Made by a program: the position numbers and the translations under genes | From: Bacteroidota bacterium | GTDB lineage: Bacteria; Bacteroidota; JABWAT01 | NCBI GenBank assembly: GCA_023151185.1 | Contig: JAKLJL010000015.1 | Location: 1 to 50,491, forward strand | Reading direction: 5' to 3' | DNA: 50,491 bases | Shown: positions 43,209 to 50,491 of the stretch, piece after piece | How the letters are laid out: the number at the start of each line of letters is the position of its first letter | Position numbering within the stretch: position 1 is the stretch's first letter | Notes under the pieces: generated by a model | What the model saw: only the letters and a program-made list of their open reading frames with translations | Told to the model about the DNA's origin: nothing | The model's database searches: none

Positions 43209-45830
43209 TCAGAAACGATCGTAGGAATATTCCGATTTTTTAACCGAAATATCCTGCAGTTGAGGAGCTTTGATGTGAATGTTCAGGGAATAAAAGCTGT
43301 ATGCCCCGGCCGGTGCCCAGGAAAAATCCATCTGCCAGCAGTGAAGATCTCTGAAAATAGTGAGCTGCGGGTAGGTAAATTCATCCAGAATGAGGTCATA
43401 TCCTCCCGAAACCCCGATTTTCCAGTTTTCAGTCAGGCTTGCATCGATACTTCCGTTCAGAAAGGCTGACCGGGTTTTGACGGAAGGTGTCGGCGTACTG
43501 GTTGTAAAATTTCCCGTCAGGTTGAATGACCAGGGAACATCGAAATCGACATTTTTAAGCTGGAGTTTTCGCTGTTCAGCCGGTGACAGGGTTCTCTGGA
43601 ACGGATCGGCAGGTTTGGTTTCGTCCTGGTAACTAAGGCGGTCCTTTTTCTCTGCTTTTTCTGCCGTATAGGAAAAGCTGAAAGAAAAACTCTGGTTCAG
43701 ACTTCTGAGGAGTCCTTTGTTTTTTTTCCAGAGGGTAAACCGGGTGATCCGTTCAGTTACGACGCCGGTGTTCAGGTTTTTAACGTAGTTATAATCGTAA
43801 GGAGTGTAGGTACTGGAATACTGGACCGAAAAATTCTGCCCGAGATTTGTGCCCGCAGAAAGAGTCAGATTCGACCAGTTCAGTGAATCTGCAGCGAAGT
43901 TGTAGCCTGCCGAGGCATTCAGATACCGGATGAGCTGAATCACCTCATCCTTGCCCTTTTTCCCGTTTTCATCCGGTTTACCATCCAGCTTCATTTCAAA
44001 AATATTGCTCAGACTGAACGAAAGGGCACTCACCCGGCCGGTACCGGGTCCGCCCAGGATACTGCCTTCAAAAATGGAGTATTTCTGAAGCTTTCCTGCC
44101 GAATCGGTCACGGTTTTATAGTAACCATACTCCGGAGAGGAAAAGTCGGGCTGGAAGCTGTAGCTCACCGATGGCTGGAGAACATGCCTGAATCCCTTCA
44201 CCGAACCGAACTGGGGCTGAATAATTCCGTAAAGCCGGGTTGATGCACTGAGGCCGGCACTCCAGGTTCTGGCCGCTTCAAATCCACGGACAGTTTTTTT
44301 ATCCAGAAGTCCTGTTGCCGGATTCAGTTCCTTCCGGATGGTTTTAAAATACCAGTTTTCGGTGTAGCTGAAACTGGGATTCAGCGTGAAATACTGGCCG
44401 ACCGGGAACGGAAGGTTGATGCTGGGGCGGTGGCTGAACCCGTAGTCTTCCTGAATCAGGGTACTGGTGGTTGAATCTGTAATCTGACTGACGATCCGGT
44501 TGTTGATATTCCGGAAGGATCCCGAGTAGGCAATGGTCAGTTTTTCATACCAGCTTTGACGGGACGCCGGTTTGGACTCATCACGGAGCGGATTGAAAGA
44601 TCGTTTTGTGGCAGAAATTGTCGGAAAGGACTGGTAAACGGTTCCGGTCTGAAGCTGCTGCCGGCGGTCAAACCCCAGGCTGGTGCTCCATCCGGCGTCT
44701 TCAAAAACCTTGGAATAGGCCGCGTTCGACTGAATTTCCTGCTGAGACAAATCTCTGGCATTGAACGAGGTCCGTTTCAGGTAATTGGAGCTCATAAACT
44801 GGACATTGGCATTCAGGTTTGAGGACGGATCGATTTCCTGATGATGATTCCACCGGAGGTTGTACCCGGTATTTTCGTTATAATCCGGGTCAGTTGTTTC
44901 ACCGGTTATGTCTTTTGTGAATCCGCCCTGAATACTTCCGCTGAACTCGTACCGCTTGTTATAGTTAAAATCGCCATACAGGTTATAACCGCCTTTTGAA
45001 TAATAATCGCCGGTGGTGGTAAGGTCATAATACTCGCTCAGTGCCCAGTAATAGCCGCCACCCCGCAGAAAAATTCCTCTCAGGGCAGACTCGCCGTATG
45101 TCGGCGGAATGATGCCCGACTGGCGGCCGCCCCGGTTGGGAAGAATGGCAAACGGAAGGGCAAATACGGGAACCTGATTCATCATCAGAACAATAGGACG
45201 GGCAATAATCTTGTCTTTGACCAGAATTTTCATCTCTTTGCCCCAGAAATGAAAATGCGGTTCATCCAGATTGCAGGTAGAGTAAACCCCATTCTGCACA
45301 AAAAGGACATCAGGGGCCTGTTTCTTGATTTTTGTTCCCCGGTAAAACCCATCTCCCATTTCGGTTTTCCCGGCCAGAACCCGTCCTTTTTTTGTCTTGA
45401 AATTGTAGTAGACCCGGGCACCCTTATACGGTTCACCTTCATCGTTGAATTCTGGAGAGCCGGCAATCTGCCCGGCTGAATCGGTCATACCCTCAGCGAA
45501 AAGCTGGTTTTGGGTCCAGTCTATATTGATCCGTTCCGATTTCAGATTGGTTGATCCGTAAATCAGCGAGGAGTTTCCGTACAGATCCATGTTTCGGGTC
45601 CCGAAGGAAAACAGGATGGAATCACTGGCCTGATAAACCACCACGGTATCCAGATCGGAACCGGCTTCAGACGTCGTGTCGGCAGCCAGGAGGGAGTCGG
45701 AGGCCGCCAGGCTATCTGGAGCATTAAACGGCCAGACGGAATCGGTCGGGGGGACGGAACCACCGGAAAAAACCGGGAACAGCAGGAAAACCGCCGGTAC
45801 GAAAATTCGGGATAAACGGATTGAAGTCAG
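43209..45830 (-). CDS. lptD: LptD-like LPS assembly outer-membrane protein (probable CTG start)
   Basis: The family match (Bacteroidetes-type LptD) begins with a periplasmic OstA-like segment (STNLKSERINIDWTQNQLFAEG...) and continues with a long beta-barrel (alternating aromatic strands, GGYYWALSEYYDLTTTGDYYS, and a terminal YSYDRF with C-terminal Phe). It inserts LPS or a similar glycolipid into the outer leaflet. The first GTG (45644) would miss a signal peptide, but the frame is open upstream and encodes SIRLSRIFVPAVFLLFPVFS, a good signal peptide. No ATG, GTG or TTG occurs there. CTG at 45830 is the best start: GGAGG lies ten bases before it and its TGA overlaps the end of the DinB gene (CTGA), like ATGA junctions in the same run. 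A short assembly error is the alternative. From that CTG the protein has 873 residues. Confidence 0.75.
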   Translation of the reverse strand: MTSIRLSRIFVPAVFLLFPVFSGGSVPPTDSVWPFNAPDSLAASDSLLAADTTSEAGSDLDTVVVYQASDSILFSFGTRNMDLYGNSSLIYGSTNLKSERINIDWTQNQLFAEGMTDSAGQIAGSPEFNDEGEPYKGARVYYNFKTKKGRVLAGKTEMGDGFYRGTKIKKQAPDVLFVQNGVYSTCNLDEPHFHFWGKEMKILVKDKIIARPIVLMMNQVPVFALPFAILPNRGGRQSGIIPPTYGESALRGIFLRGGGYYWALSEYYDLTTTGDYYSKGGYNLYGDFNYNKRYEFSGSIQGGFTKDITGETTDPDYNENTGYNLRWNHHQEIDPSSNLNANVQFMSSNYLKRTSFNARDLSQQEIQSNAAYSKVFEDAGWSTSLGFDRRQQLQTGTVYQSFPTISATKRSFNPLRDESKPASRQSWYEKLTIAYSGSFRNINNRIVSQITDSTTSTLIQEDYGFSHRPSINLPFPVGQYFTLNPSFSYTENWYFKTIRKELNPATGLLDKKTVRGFEAARTWSAGLSASTRLYGIIQPQFGSVKGFRHVLQPSVSYSFQPDFSSPEYGYYKTVTDSAGKLQKYSIFEGSILGGPGTGRVSALSFSLSNIFEMKLDGKPDENGKKGKDEVIQLIRYLNASAGYNFAADSLNWSNLTLSAGTNLGQNFSVQYSSTYTPYDYNYVKNLNTGVVTERITRFTLWKKNKGLLRSLNQSFSFSFSYTAEKAEKKDRLSYQDETKPADPFQRTLSPAEQRKLQLKNVDFDVPWSFNLTGNFTTSTPTPSVKTRSAFLNGSIDASLTENWKIGVSGGYDLILDEFTYPQLTIFRDLHCWQMDFSWAPAGAYSFYSLNIHIKAPQLQDISVKKSEYSYDRF

Positions 45831-46303
45831 GGTTTCCAGGCCTCCAGGTTACGCTGAATCTGTTTCAGATGGTCTTCAACATGCCGGGAGTAGATCCCCA
45901 GATAATCAGAAACGGTAATCGGACCCCGTTCCGGATGAATGACGTGGCGTGAAAGGTCACCTGCCTCCAGGTTTAAAAGCAGCCCGGCAGTCAGTTTCCG
46001 GCAGATTCTGAATAACGCCAGAGCCTCTTCGGCCGGGGTTGATCCGTACTGAAGGCTGACGGCCCAGGCATCCTGATCGTAGGCAAAAATTGTGCTTCCC
46101 GGTTCCGCAATCATCCTTCTGACCCGTGCATACCCAACGGCTTCAGCATCCGCCAGATGAATCAGAATTTCATGAAGGGTCCAGTTGCCGGGTGCAGGTC
46201 TGAAGTGCCAGGCCCCGCCGGGAATCCGGCTGACGGCATCATCCACCAGGCGAATGCCATCAAGGAATTCCTGAACCCGTTTTACTTCTTCAGCCGGCAG
46301 CAT
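45827..46303 (-). CDS. DinB-like (DinB_2) protein
   Basis: A 158-residue four-helix protein of the DinB superfamily. NWTLHEILIHLADAEAVGYARVR carries two histidines and IYSRHVEDHLKQI carries two more, the arrangement of a three-histidine metal site. Members are damage-inducible or thiol-transferase-like proteins in various bacteria. ATG at 46303 (MLPAEEVKRV) is preferred to an upstream in-frame codon since the preceding ROK gene's stop lies at 46305. Its stop overlaps the proposed CTG start of lptD. Confidence 0.82.
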   Translation of the reverse strand: MLPAEEVKRVQEFLDGIRLVDDAVSRIPGGAWHFRPAPGNWTLHEILIHLADAEAVGYARVRRMIAEPGSTIFAYDQDAWAVSLQYGSTPAEEALALFRICRKLTAGLLLNLEAGDLSRHVIHPERGPITVSDYLGIYSRHVEDHLKQIQRNLEAWKP

Positions 46304-46304
46304 A

Positions 46305-47255
46305 TCAGTTCTGATACACCATGGCAGCGGCACCCAGAACGCCGGCGTTGTTGCCGAGTACGGCCGGGATCAGTTTCACTGAGTGACGCATGGAAGCCAG
46401 GGCATGGGTTTTAATGTGGGTTTCGGCCGGACCCAGAATAAAGTCACCGGCACCGGCAACTCCGCCGCCGATGATAAACGTCCGGATGTCGAGAATATGA
46501 AGCATCGAAGTCAGGGCGACGCCGAGCAGTTTCCCGACGTGACCGAGAACATGAATGGAAAACTCATCGTTTTTAACGGCGTTAAGCCCGAGATCCTTAA
46601 CTTCAAGCCGCCGGTCTTCAGCCGTTCTTGCCAGAGGAGAGTGAGGAAATTTCCCGACAGTCTGGTGGGCAAAGTCCACAATATTCTGCTGCCCGATGTA
46701 CCGTTCAATGCACCCCCGGTTTCCGCAGTTGCAGGCGGGTCCGTCGTGCTGAATCGAAATGTGCCCGATTTCACCGGCTCCGCCGAACATTCCCCGGTAA
46801 ATTTTCTTTCCGATTACGATTCCACCGCCGACTCCGGTTCCCAGCGTGATCATGATAAAGGAGTTGTGGTTCTTGCCGGATCCGAAAATACCTTCTCCGA
46901 AAGCTGCCACATTGGCGTCATTTTCAACTTTGGTTTCATAACCTGTAGCTTTTTTTACCAGGTCACCCAGCCTGACGACTCCCCAGCCTTTCAGATTTGG
47001 CGGATACGAAACCGTTCCGCCATCGAGATCGACCACCCCCGGAACGCCGATTCCGATCCCGAGAATTTCATCCCCGGCTTTCAGGTTTTTTTTAAAAGCA
47101 GCAACAGTTTCTGCAATCTGACTGACCGTCGCATCCGGACTTTCATCCCCCAGTGTGGGAACACTGGTTTGTTCAATAACTTCCCCCTCTTCACTGACCA
47201 AAGCTAATTTGACACTCGTCCCGCCAACATCCACTCCCACGGCGTAATGACTCAT
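46305..47255 (-). CDS. ROK-family sugar kinase, glucokinase-like
   Basis: A 316-residue ROK protein with VGVDVGGTSVKLALV (ATP site), NDANVAA (catalytic Asp), TLGTGVGGGIV, and the zinc motif GHISIQ ... CNCGNRGCIE (one His and three Cys). No DNA-binding helix-turn-helix precedes it, so it is a kinase and not a repressor. Glucose is the likely substrate, giving glucose 6-phosphate for glycolysis, in line with the sugar symporter and aldolase in the window. It starts two bases after rarA ends. Confidence 0.9.
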   Translation of the reverse strand: MSHYAVGVDVGGTSVKLALVSEEGEVIEQTSVPTLGDESPDATVSQIAETVAAFKKNLKAGDEILGIGIGVPGVVDLDGGTVSYPPNLKGWGVVRLGDLVKKATGYETKVENDANVAAFGEGIFGSGKNHNSFIMITLGTGVGGGIVIGKKIYRGMFGGAGEIGHISIQHDGPACNCGNRGCIERYIGQQNIVDFAHQTVGKFPHSPLARTAEDRRLEVKDLGLNAVKNDEFSIHVLGHVGKLLGVALTSMLHILDIRTFIIGGGVAGAGDFILGPAETHIKTHALASMRHSVKLIPAVLGNNAGVLGAAAMVYQN

Positions 47256-47257
47256 TT

Positions 47258-48592
47258 TTAATCCTTTTTTTTCAATGACTGGTATCGTTCAGGCCAGAAA
47301 AACTCCAGCCTTTCCCTGAATAATTTCTCTTTACCGTGAGAACCGGGCCTGTAGAAAGATTTAACCGGCACTTTTTCCGGGAAGTAGTTTGCCCGGACAA
47401 ACTGGTTATCAAAGGAGTGCGGATACTGGTATCCGTCTCCGTATCCTTCCTGTTTCATCAGCCGTGTTGGGGCGTTGCGCAGAAAGATCGGAACGGTGGC
47501 ATTTGCTCCGCTGCGAATTTCCGAAAGTGCCTCTTCAATAGCAACATAAGAGGCGTTTGACTTGGGACAGCAGGCCAGATACGTGACAACCTGGGCAAGA
47601 TTAATCCGGCCTTCGGGCATTCCGATGAGTTCAACCGCCTGAAACCCGGTAACGGCAAGACTCAAAGCAAACGGATCGGCATTCCCGACATCTTCGCTGG
47701 CAAAAATAACCATTCGCCGGGCTATGAACCGGGGGTCTTCACCGGCATCCAGCATTTTGGCGAGCCAGAACAGGGCTGCATCCGGGTCGCTTCCCCGCAT
47801 GGATTTAATAAAGGCCGAAATGGTGTCGTAGTGGTTTTCACCGCTTTTGTCATATTGAGCGGTTTTCTGCTGAAGGGCCTTTTCCAGAATGGACCGGGTG
47901 ATCTGAACCTGACGGCCGGAGCCCTTCCGGGCAAAACTTACCGCCAGTTCAAGGGCATTCAGGGCCGTCCGGGCATCACCGGCAGACAGAGAGATCAGCA
48001 AGTCCCGGTCTTCGAGATGAATATCTAGATCTTTCAGAACGCCATCGGCGGTCAGGGCCCGGTCGATCACCTGCCCCAGTTCCTCATCGGTCAGAGACTG
48101 AAGCCGGTAAACCTGGCACCGGCTCAGAAGGGCCGCATTAACTTCGAAAGACGGATTTTCAGTCGTGGCTCCGAACAGGGTGATCACGCCGGTTTCAACG
48201 GCATGAAGCAGGGCATCCTGCTGGTTCTTATTGAACCGGTGGATTTCATCAATGAACATGAGGGATTTTCGTCCCTGCTGTTGCCTGAACTGGGCCTGAG
48301 CAATCAGTTCCCTGACTTCCTTCACGCCGGCTTCAATAGCCGACAACCGGGTAAAATGGTAACCGGCTTCCCGGGCAATGAGCTGGGCCAGGGTTGTTTT
48401 CCCGACTCCCGGCGGCCCCCAAAGCAGAATGGACGGAAATTCACGGCGGTCATAAAACAGGCGGATGGGTCCATCCGGACCTAAAAGGTGGGTTTGCCCG
48501 ATGACGTCTTCCAGTCGGCGGGGGCGCATCCGGTCAGCAAGGGGAGTCCGGATGTCAGTGGCTGCAGAATCAGAATCGAAAAGTGTGGACAT
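47258..48592 (-). CDS. rarA: Replication-associated recombination ATPase RarA/MgsA
   Basis: A 444-residue AAA+ ATPase of the clamp-loader-like RarA family, acting at stalled replication forks. Walker A is GPPGVGKTTLAQL, Walker B is LMFIDEIHRFN, sensor I is in FGATTENPSFEVN, and SAGDARTALNALELA carries the arginine/sensor II region. The C-terminal tetramer domain has RGSDPDAALFWLAKMLDAGEDPRFIARR. A TATTTTTG box lies at 48617-48610 but no well-spaced upstream box was seen. It is the first gene of the seven-gene minus-strand run. Confidence 0.95.
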   Translation of the reverse strand: MSTLFDSDSAATDIRTPLADRMRPRRLEDVIGQTHLLGPDGPIRLFYDRREFPSILLWGPPGVGKTTLAQLIAREAGYHFTRLSAIEAGVKEVRELIAQAQFRQQQGRKSLMFIDEIHRFNKNQQDALLHAVETGVITLFGATTENPSFEVNAALLSRCQVYRLQSLTDEELGQVIDRALTADGVLKDLDIHLEDRDLLISLSAGDARTALNALELAVSFARKGSGRQVQITRSILEKALQQKTAQYDKSGENHYDTISAFIKSMRGSDPDAALFWLAKMLDAGEDPRFIARRMVIFASEDVGNADPFALSLAVTGFQAVELIGMPEGRINLAQVVTYLACCPKSNASYVAIEEALSEIRSGANATVPIFLRNAPTRLMKQEGYGDGYQYPHSFDNQFVRANYFPEKVPVKSFYRPGSHGKEKLFRERLEFFWPERYQSLKKKD

Positions 48593-48672
48593 GACAGGTT
48601 TGTTTCCGGCAAAAATACGAAAATCCGGCTGTCATTCCCCGGCTGTCTGCAGGAATCCCGGCAGAATTACAC

Positions 48673-49164
48673 TTAAAACCTGATTACCGGCCAGGTGGCA
48701 GACAATCTGGACTCCTTTTGCATGAATCCGGTCAGTTTTTCACGGGCAGAGGTCTGAACCTTTTGCTTCAGGAAGGGAGTCCACCCCAGAAGCCATCCGG
48801 CCAGACCCAAAGCCTGGCGGCTCCAGCGCCAAAATGAAAATTCATCACGGTGCCGGTAAATCAGCCCGTCTTTCAGGTCGATCCGGGCGGTAATCACATT
48901 CCGGACTTTTCTCCGGGTGGAAGAGAAGGTATAATCGGCAATCCACAAAACAGAAGCGGTCCGGCTGGTTTCTTCAAGAACCTGAAACTGAAGTGACAGA
49001 TCCTTTCCCGATAAAACCAGCATTTTCCACATGGCTTTGACTTCTGCAGCTTCCAGTCCGGGGAAGGCCGGGTCAGAAAACCGGGCTTCGGGGTGATAGC
49101 AGTTCTGCATGGTTTTCCAGTCTTTTTGCTGGAAAGCGGTGTAAAAGTCTGAAATGGATTTCAT
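48673..49164 (-). CDS. NTF2-like (SnoaL-type) protein
   Basis: A 163-residue protein with an NTF2-like fold: SISDFYTAFQQKDWKTMQNCYHPEARFSDPAFP in the first helices and strand, then KDLSLQFQVLEETSRTASVLWIADYTF and DGLIYRHRDEFSFW. ATG at 49164 (MKSISDFY) fits the usual SnoaL start; an upstream frame adds 33 unsupported residues. A C-terminal extension of ~35 residues contains a short hydrophobic segment (GLAGWLLGWTPFL). Such folds serve as ketosteroid-isomerase or polyketide-cyclase-like enzymes, or bind small molecules; no specific role can be given. Confidence 0.8.
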   Translation of the reverse strand: MKSISDFYTAFQQKDWKTMQNCYHPEARFSDPAFPGLEAAEVKAMWKMLVLSGKDLSLQFQVLEETSRTASVLWIADYTFSSTRRKVRNVITARIDLKDGLIYRHRDEFSFWRWSRQALGLAGWLLGWTPFLKQKVQTSAREKLTGFMQKESRLSATWPVIRF

Positions 49165-49272
49165 TTTTCTTTCCTGAGTTGCAATTTTTGTCCGGTGAAA
49201 TCTGTCTGACCTGTTCAGACCGAAACCAAACAGGTTTTGCAACAGAATAACTTCTACAGGCAAGGTAAAATC

Positions 49273-49521
49273 ATGATGAAAAAAAGCGGAGTTCAGATCC
49301 TTGCTGTTTGCCTGCTTTCCTTCACCGCCGGCTGCTCAGATTCTTCAACCGGTTCCGGGTCCGGATCGGTTCCCGACGATCATACCATCCGGAAGGGCGG
49401 TGCTTATCACAAGGCCGGGCTCACAGCACCCGAAACTAATTGCACCCAGTGTCACGGAACAGATCTGAAAGGCGGATCTTCAAAGACCTCCTGCTATTCC
49501 TGCCACGGCAAGGTGTGGTAA
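49273..49521 (+). CDS. Tiny diheme c-type cytochrome lipoprotein
   Basis: An 82-residue lipoprotein: MMKKSGVQILAVCLLSFTAGC with lipidated Cys21, a Ser/Gly linker, then two heme-binding motifs, CTQCH (57-61) and CYSCH (74-78), only 12 residues apart. It should be a small electron carrier tethered to the membrane and facing the periplasm. A second ATG one codon later is equally possible as start. It is the only plus-strand gene in this part and has no obvious redox partner beside it. Heme attachment needs cytochrome c maturation genes elsewhere. Confidence 0.8.
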   Translation: MMKKSGVQILAVCLLSFTAGCSDSSTGSGSGSVPDDHTIRKGGAYHKAGLTAPETNCTQCHGTDLKGGSSKTSCYSCHGKVW

Positions 49522-49531
49522 CGGAGGCCGG

Positions 49532-50338
49532 TTACTGAATTTTTCTGTCGGTGGATTCAAAAATTTTATCGGCAGAACTGGCAATAAACCCACTGTAAAG
49601 TTCACCGGTGGCCATGGGATGGCGAAGGGCAAACTCATAGTAGCATCCCGGAAGGTCGTAGGTTCCGTCTGCCAGCTCAATCCGGATCATATTTGCCAGA
49701 GTTGAGGATTGCTCAAGGAATTCTGCCGGTGTTCCCTTGATTTCACCACCCTGACTGTTCAGCCGGAATCCGGATTCTTTCAGGAACCGGTTGAGTGAAT
49801 CCAGCGAAGGAAACGAGTTCAGATGATTGACCGAAACCGTAAAGTGGTTGGCTCTGAATCCGTTAACTGCCATCCAGGCGGCGTATTCACTTTCCTGACG
49901 TAAAAACTCATACGTTTCAAAATCAATTATTGTCCAGGGGATTCCTGCAACAGGAAATCCGGGGCTTTTCACTGTCTCTGCCGGAACCTGCTTCACGAGA
50001 AGTTCAATAATTTTCTGGAAATCCTGCGAAAATTCTTCAACCAGCAGTTCAGAGATAAAAACCCTGGGATACAGGCCGGAGGGGTGCTCCCAGTGCCGGG
50101 CAAAGAGCTTCTTTTCGGGAAACTGGTACTGTCCCTTTTCGGTATATCCCAACCGGACAAATGGTTTGGCAAGGGCCTCGATCCCAACGGGATGGACGTT
50201 AAACGTCCGGAGGGCAACGTGGTCATTCACCACGGTTTCTCCCTTTGATTCAAGCAGATGGTGAATTTGGTTTGCAATGGGATTCCGGGTGGAATAATCC
50301 GCCCAGAGTTCCCCGAAAAGCTGGTCAATCGAGGTCAC
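49532..50338 (-). CDS. DUF1338 / HglS-type dioxygenase-like protein
   Basis: A 268-residue protein of the DUF1338 family, whose studied member HglS converts 2-oxoadipate to 2-hydroxyglutarate in lysine breakdown with Fe(II). The metal ligands line up: His40 in NDHVALRT, His165 in ANHFTVSVNH and Glu235 in CYYEFALR. The GTG at 50338 is chosen over an ATG at 50419 because AGGAGAG lies five bases before it and the protein then starts at the conserved IDQLFGELW. No other lysine-degradation gene is in the window, so the natural substrate is unproven. Confidence 0.85.
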   Translation of the reverse strand: MTSIDQLFGELWADYSTRNPIANQIHHLLESKGETVVNDHVALRTFNVHPVGIEALAKPFVRLGYTEKGQYQFPEKKLFARHWEHPSGLYPRVFISELLVEEFSQDFQKIIELLVKQVPAETVKSPGFPVAGIPWTIIDFETYEFLRQESEYAAWMAVNGFRANHFTVSVNHLNSFPSLDSLNRFLKESGFRLNSQGGEIKGTPAEFLEQSSTLANMIRIELADGTYDLPGCYYEFALRHPMATGELYSGFIASSADKIFESTDRKIQ

Positions 50339-50438
50339 AGAAACTCTCCTGGTTTTTCCGGAAAAACGATAAAGGTAAGCGATAGATTCCCCGATGTCGA
50401 GCCAATTGGGAAAAGCCAAAGGCCCGAGCCCAAACCCT

Positions 50439-50491
50439 GGTATTTATAAATGGCGGGCGATGTAAACCCGGGGCGGTGTCAGATTGCTGCT
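50439..50491. repeat. Terminal inverted repeat, right copy
   Basis: Reverse complement of bases 1-53 of the window, with one internal mismatch plus differences at the outer ends. Reading inward it ends at ATTTATAAAT, beyond which the two copies share no sequence. It begins 100 bases upstream of the DUF1338 gene's start. Confidence 0.85.

Noticed and set aside
45644-45646. GTG at 45644 as the lptD start
   Set aside because: It would leave an outer-membrane protein without a signal peptide, while the open frame upstream encodes one.
46383-47207. Long open frame (about 274 codons) opposite the ROK kinase gene
   Set aside because: The ROK frame has all catalytic and zinc motifs; the opposite frame has none.
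1-50491. The whole window as a transposon, plasmid or phage with terminal inverted repeats
   Set aside because: The content is chromosomal housekeeping genes with no transposase, integrase, replication or virion gene; the end repeats are better explained as assembly breaks.
1-50491. tRNA genes or a CRISPR array
   Set aside because: No cloverleaf-like sequence or regularly spaced short repeats were seen when reading the intergenic regions, although a covariance-model search was not possible.

Overview
This is a 50.5 kb stretch of ordinary bacterial chromosome, very probably from the Bacteroidota/Chlorobiota (FCB) group. The evidence is a type IX secretion C-terminal sorting domain (YPNPFNPATS type) on the first protein, a Bacteroidetes-style LptD, many Gram-negative lipoprotein and periplasmic signals, and several candidate promoters of the Bacteroidota form (TTTG or TTG, 19-20 bases, then TAnnTTT). 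Most of the DNA has balanced GC and is very rich in CCGG. No tRNA, rRNA, phage, insertion sequence or CRISPR array was seen. Both ends carry the same ~52 bp repeat in inverted orientation, so the window is probably a whole contig cut at copies of a dispersed repeat.

Layout. 1-3.8 kb: a large secreted T9SS cargo protein. 3.8-6.1 kb (minus): an operon of a GNAT acetyltransferase, a YheT-type hydrolase, the CrcB fluoride channel and a DUF190 protein. 6.2-16.3 kb: class I fructose-bisphosphate aldolase, an SMP-30-type lipoprotein, a protein made of two GH2-type sugar-binding domains, a HEAT-repeat/cyclophilin fusion (minus), an SGLT-like sodium/solute symporter, a CrtI-type desaturase and tRNA-guanine transglycosylase. 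16.4-18.8 kb: a single-chain restriction-modification enzyme. 18.9-23.6 kb (minus): an operon of three exported peptidases (S9 plus a two-subunit M16 pair). 23.8-27.4 kb: a MacA-like adaptor and two MacB/FtsX-type permeases with no ATPase. 27.4-34.1 kb: UppP, a zinc-ribbon class III adenylate cyclase, and a glutamate synthase large subunit.

34.6-36.8 kb is an AT-rich accessory island and the most unusual part. It holds an orphan RHS-core fragment joined to a toxin-like C-terminal domain with an HEYGH metalloprotease motif. It is flanked by two paralogous small lipoproteins (putative immunity proteins) inside a 494 bp direct repeat. The ends of the repeat are nearly identical while the middle of the lipoprotein has diverged. 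A further RHS-core remnant follows. This looks like a silent toxin-immunity cassette array of the polymorphic-toxin type.

36.8-50.4 kb: a beta-propeller sensor histidine kinase, then a long minus-strand run (rarA, ROK glucokinase, DinB-like, lptD, acid-phosphatase-like metallophosphoesterase, serB, DUF2231 membrane protein), an NTF2-like protein, a tiny diheme cytochrome lipoprotein and a DUF1338 (HglS-type) enzyme. The lptD gene seems to lack any ATG/GTG/TTG that would include its signal peptide; a CTG overlapping the upstream stop codon (CTGA) is the best start.
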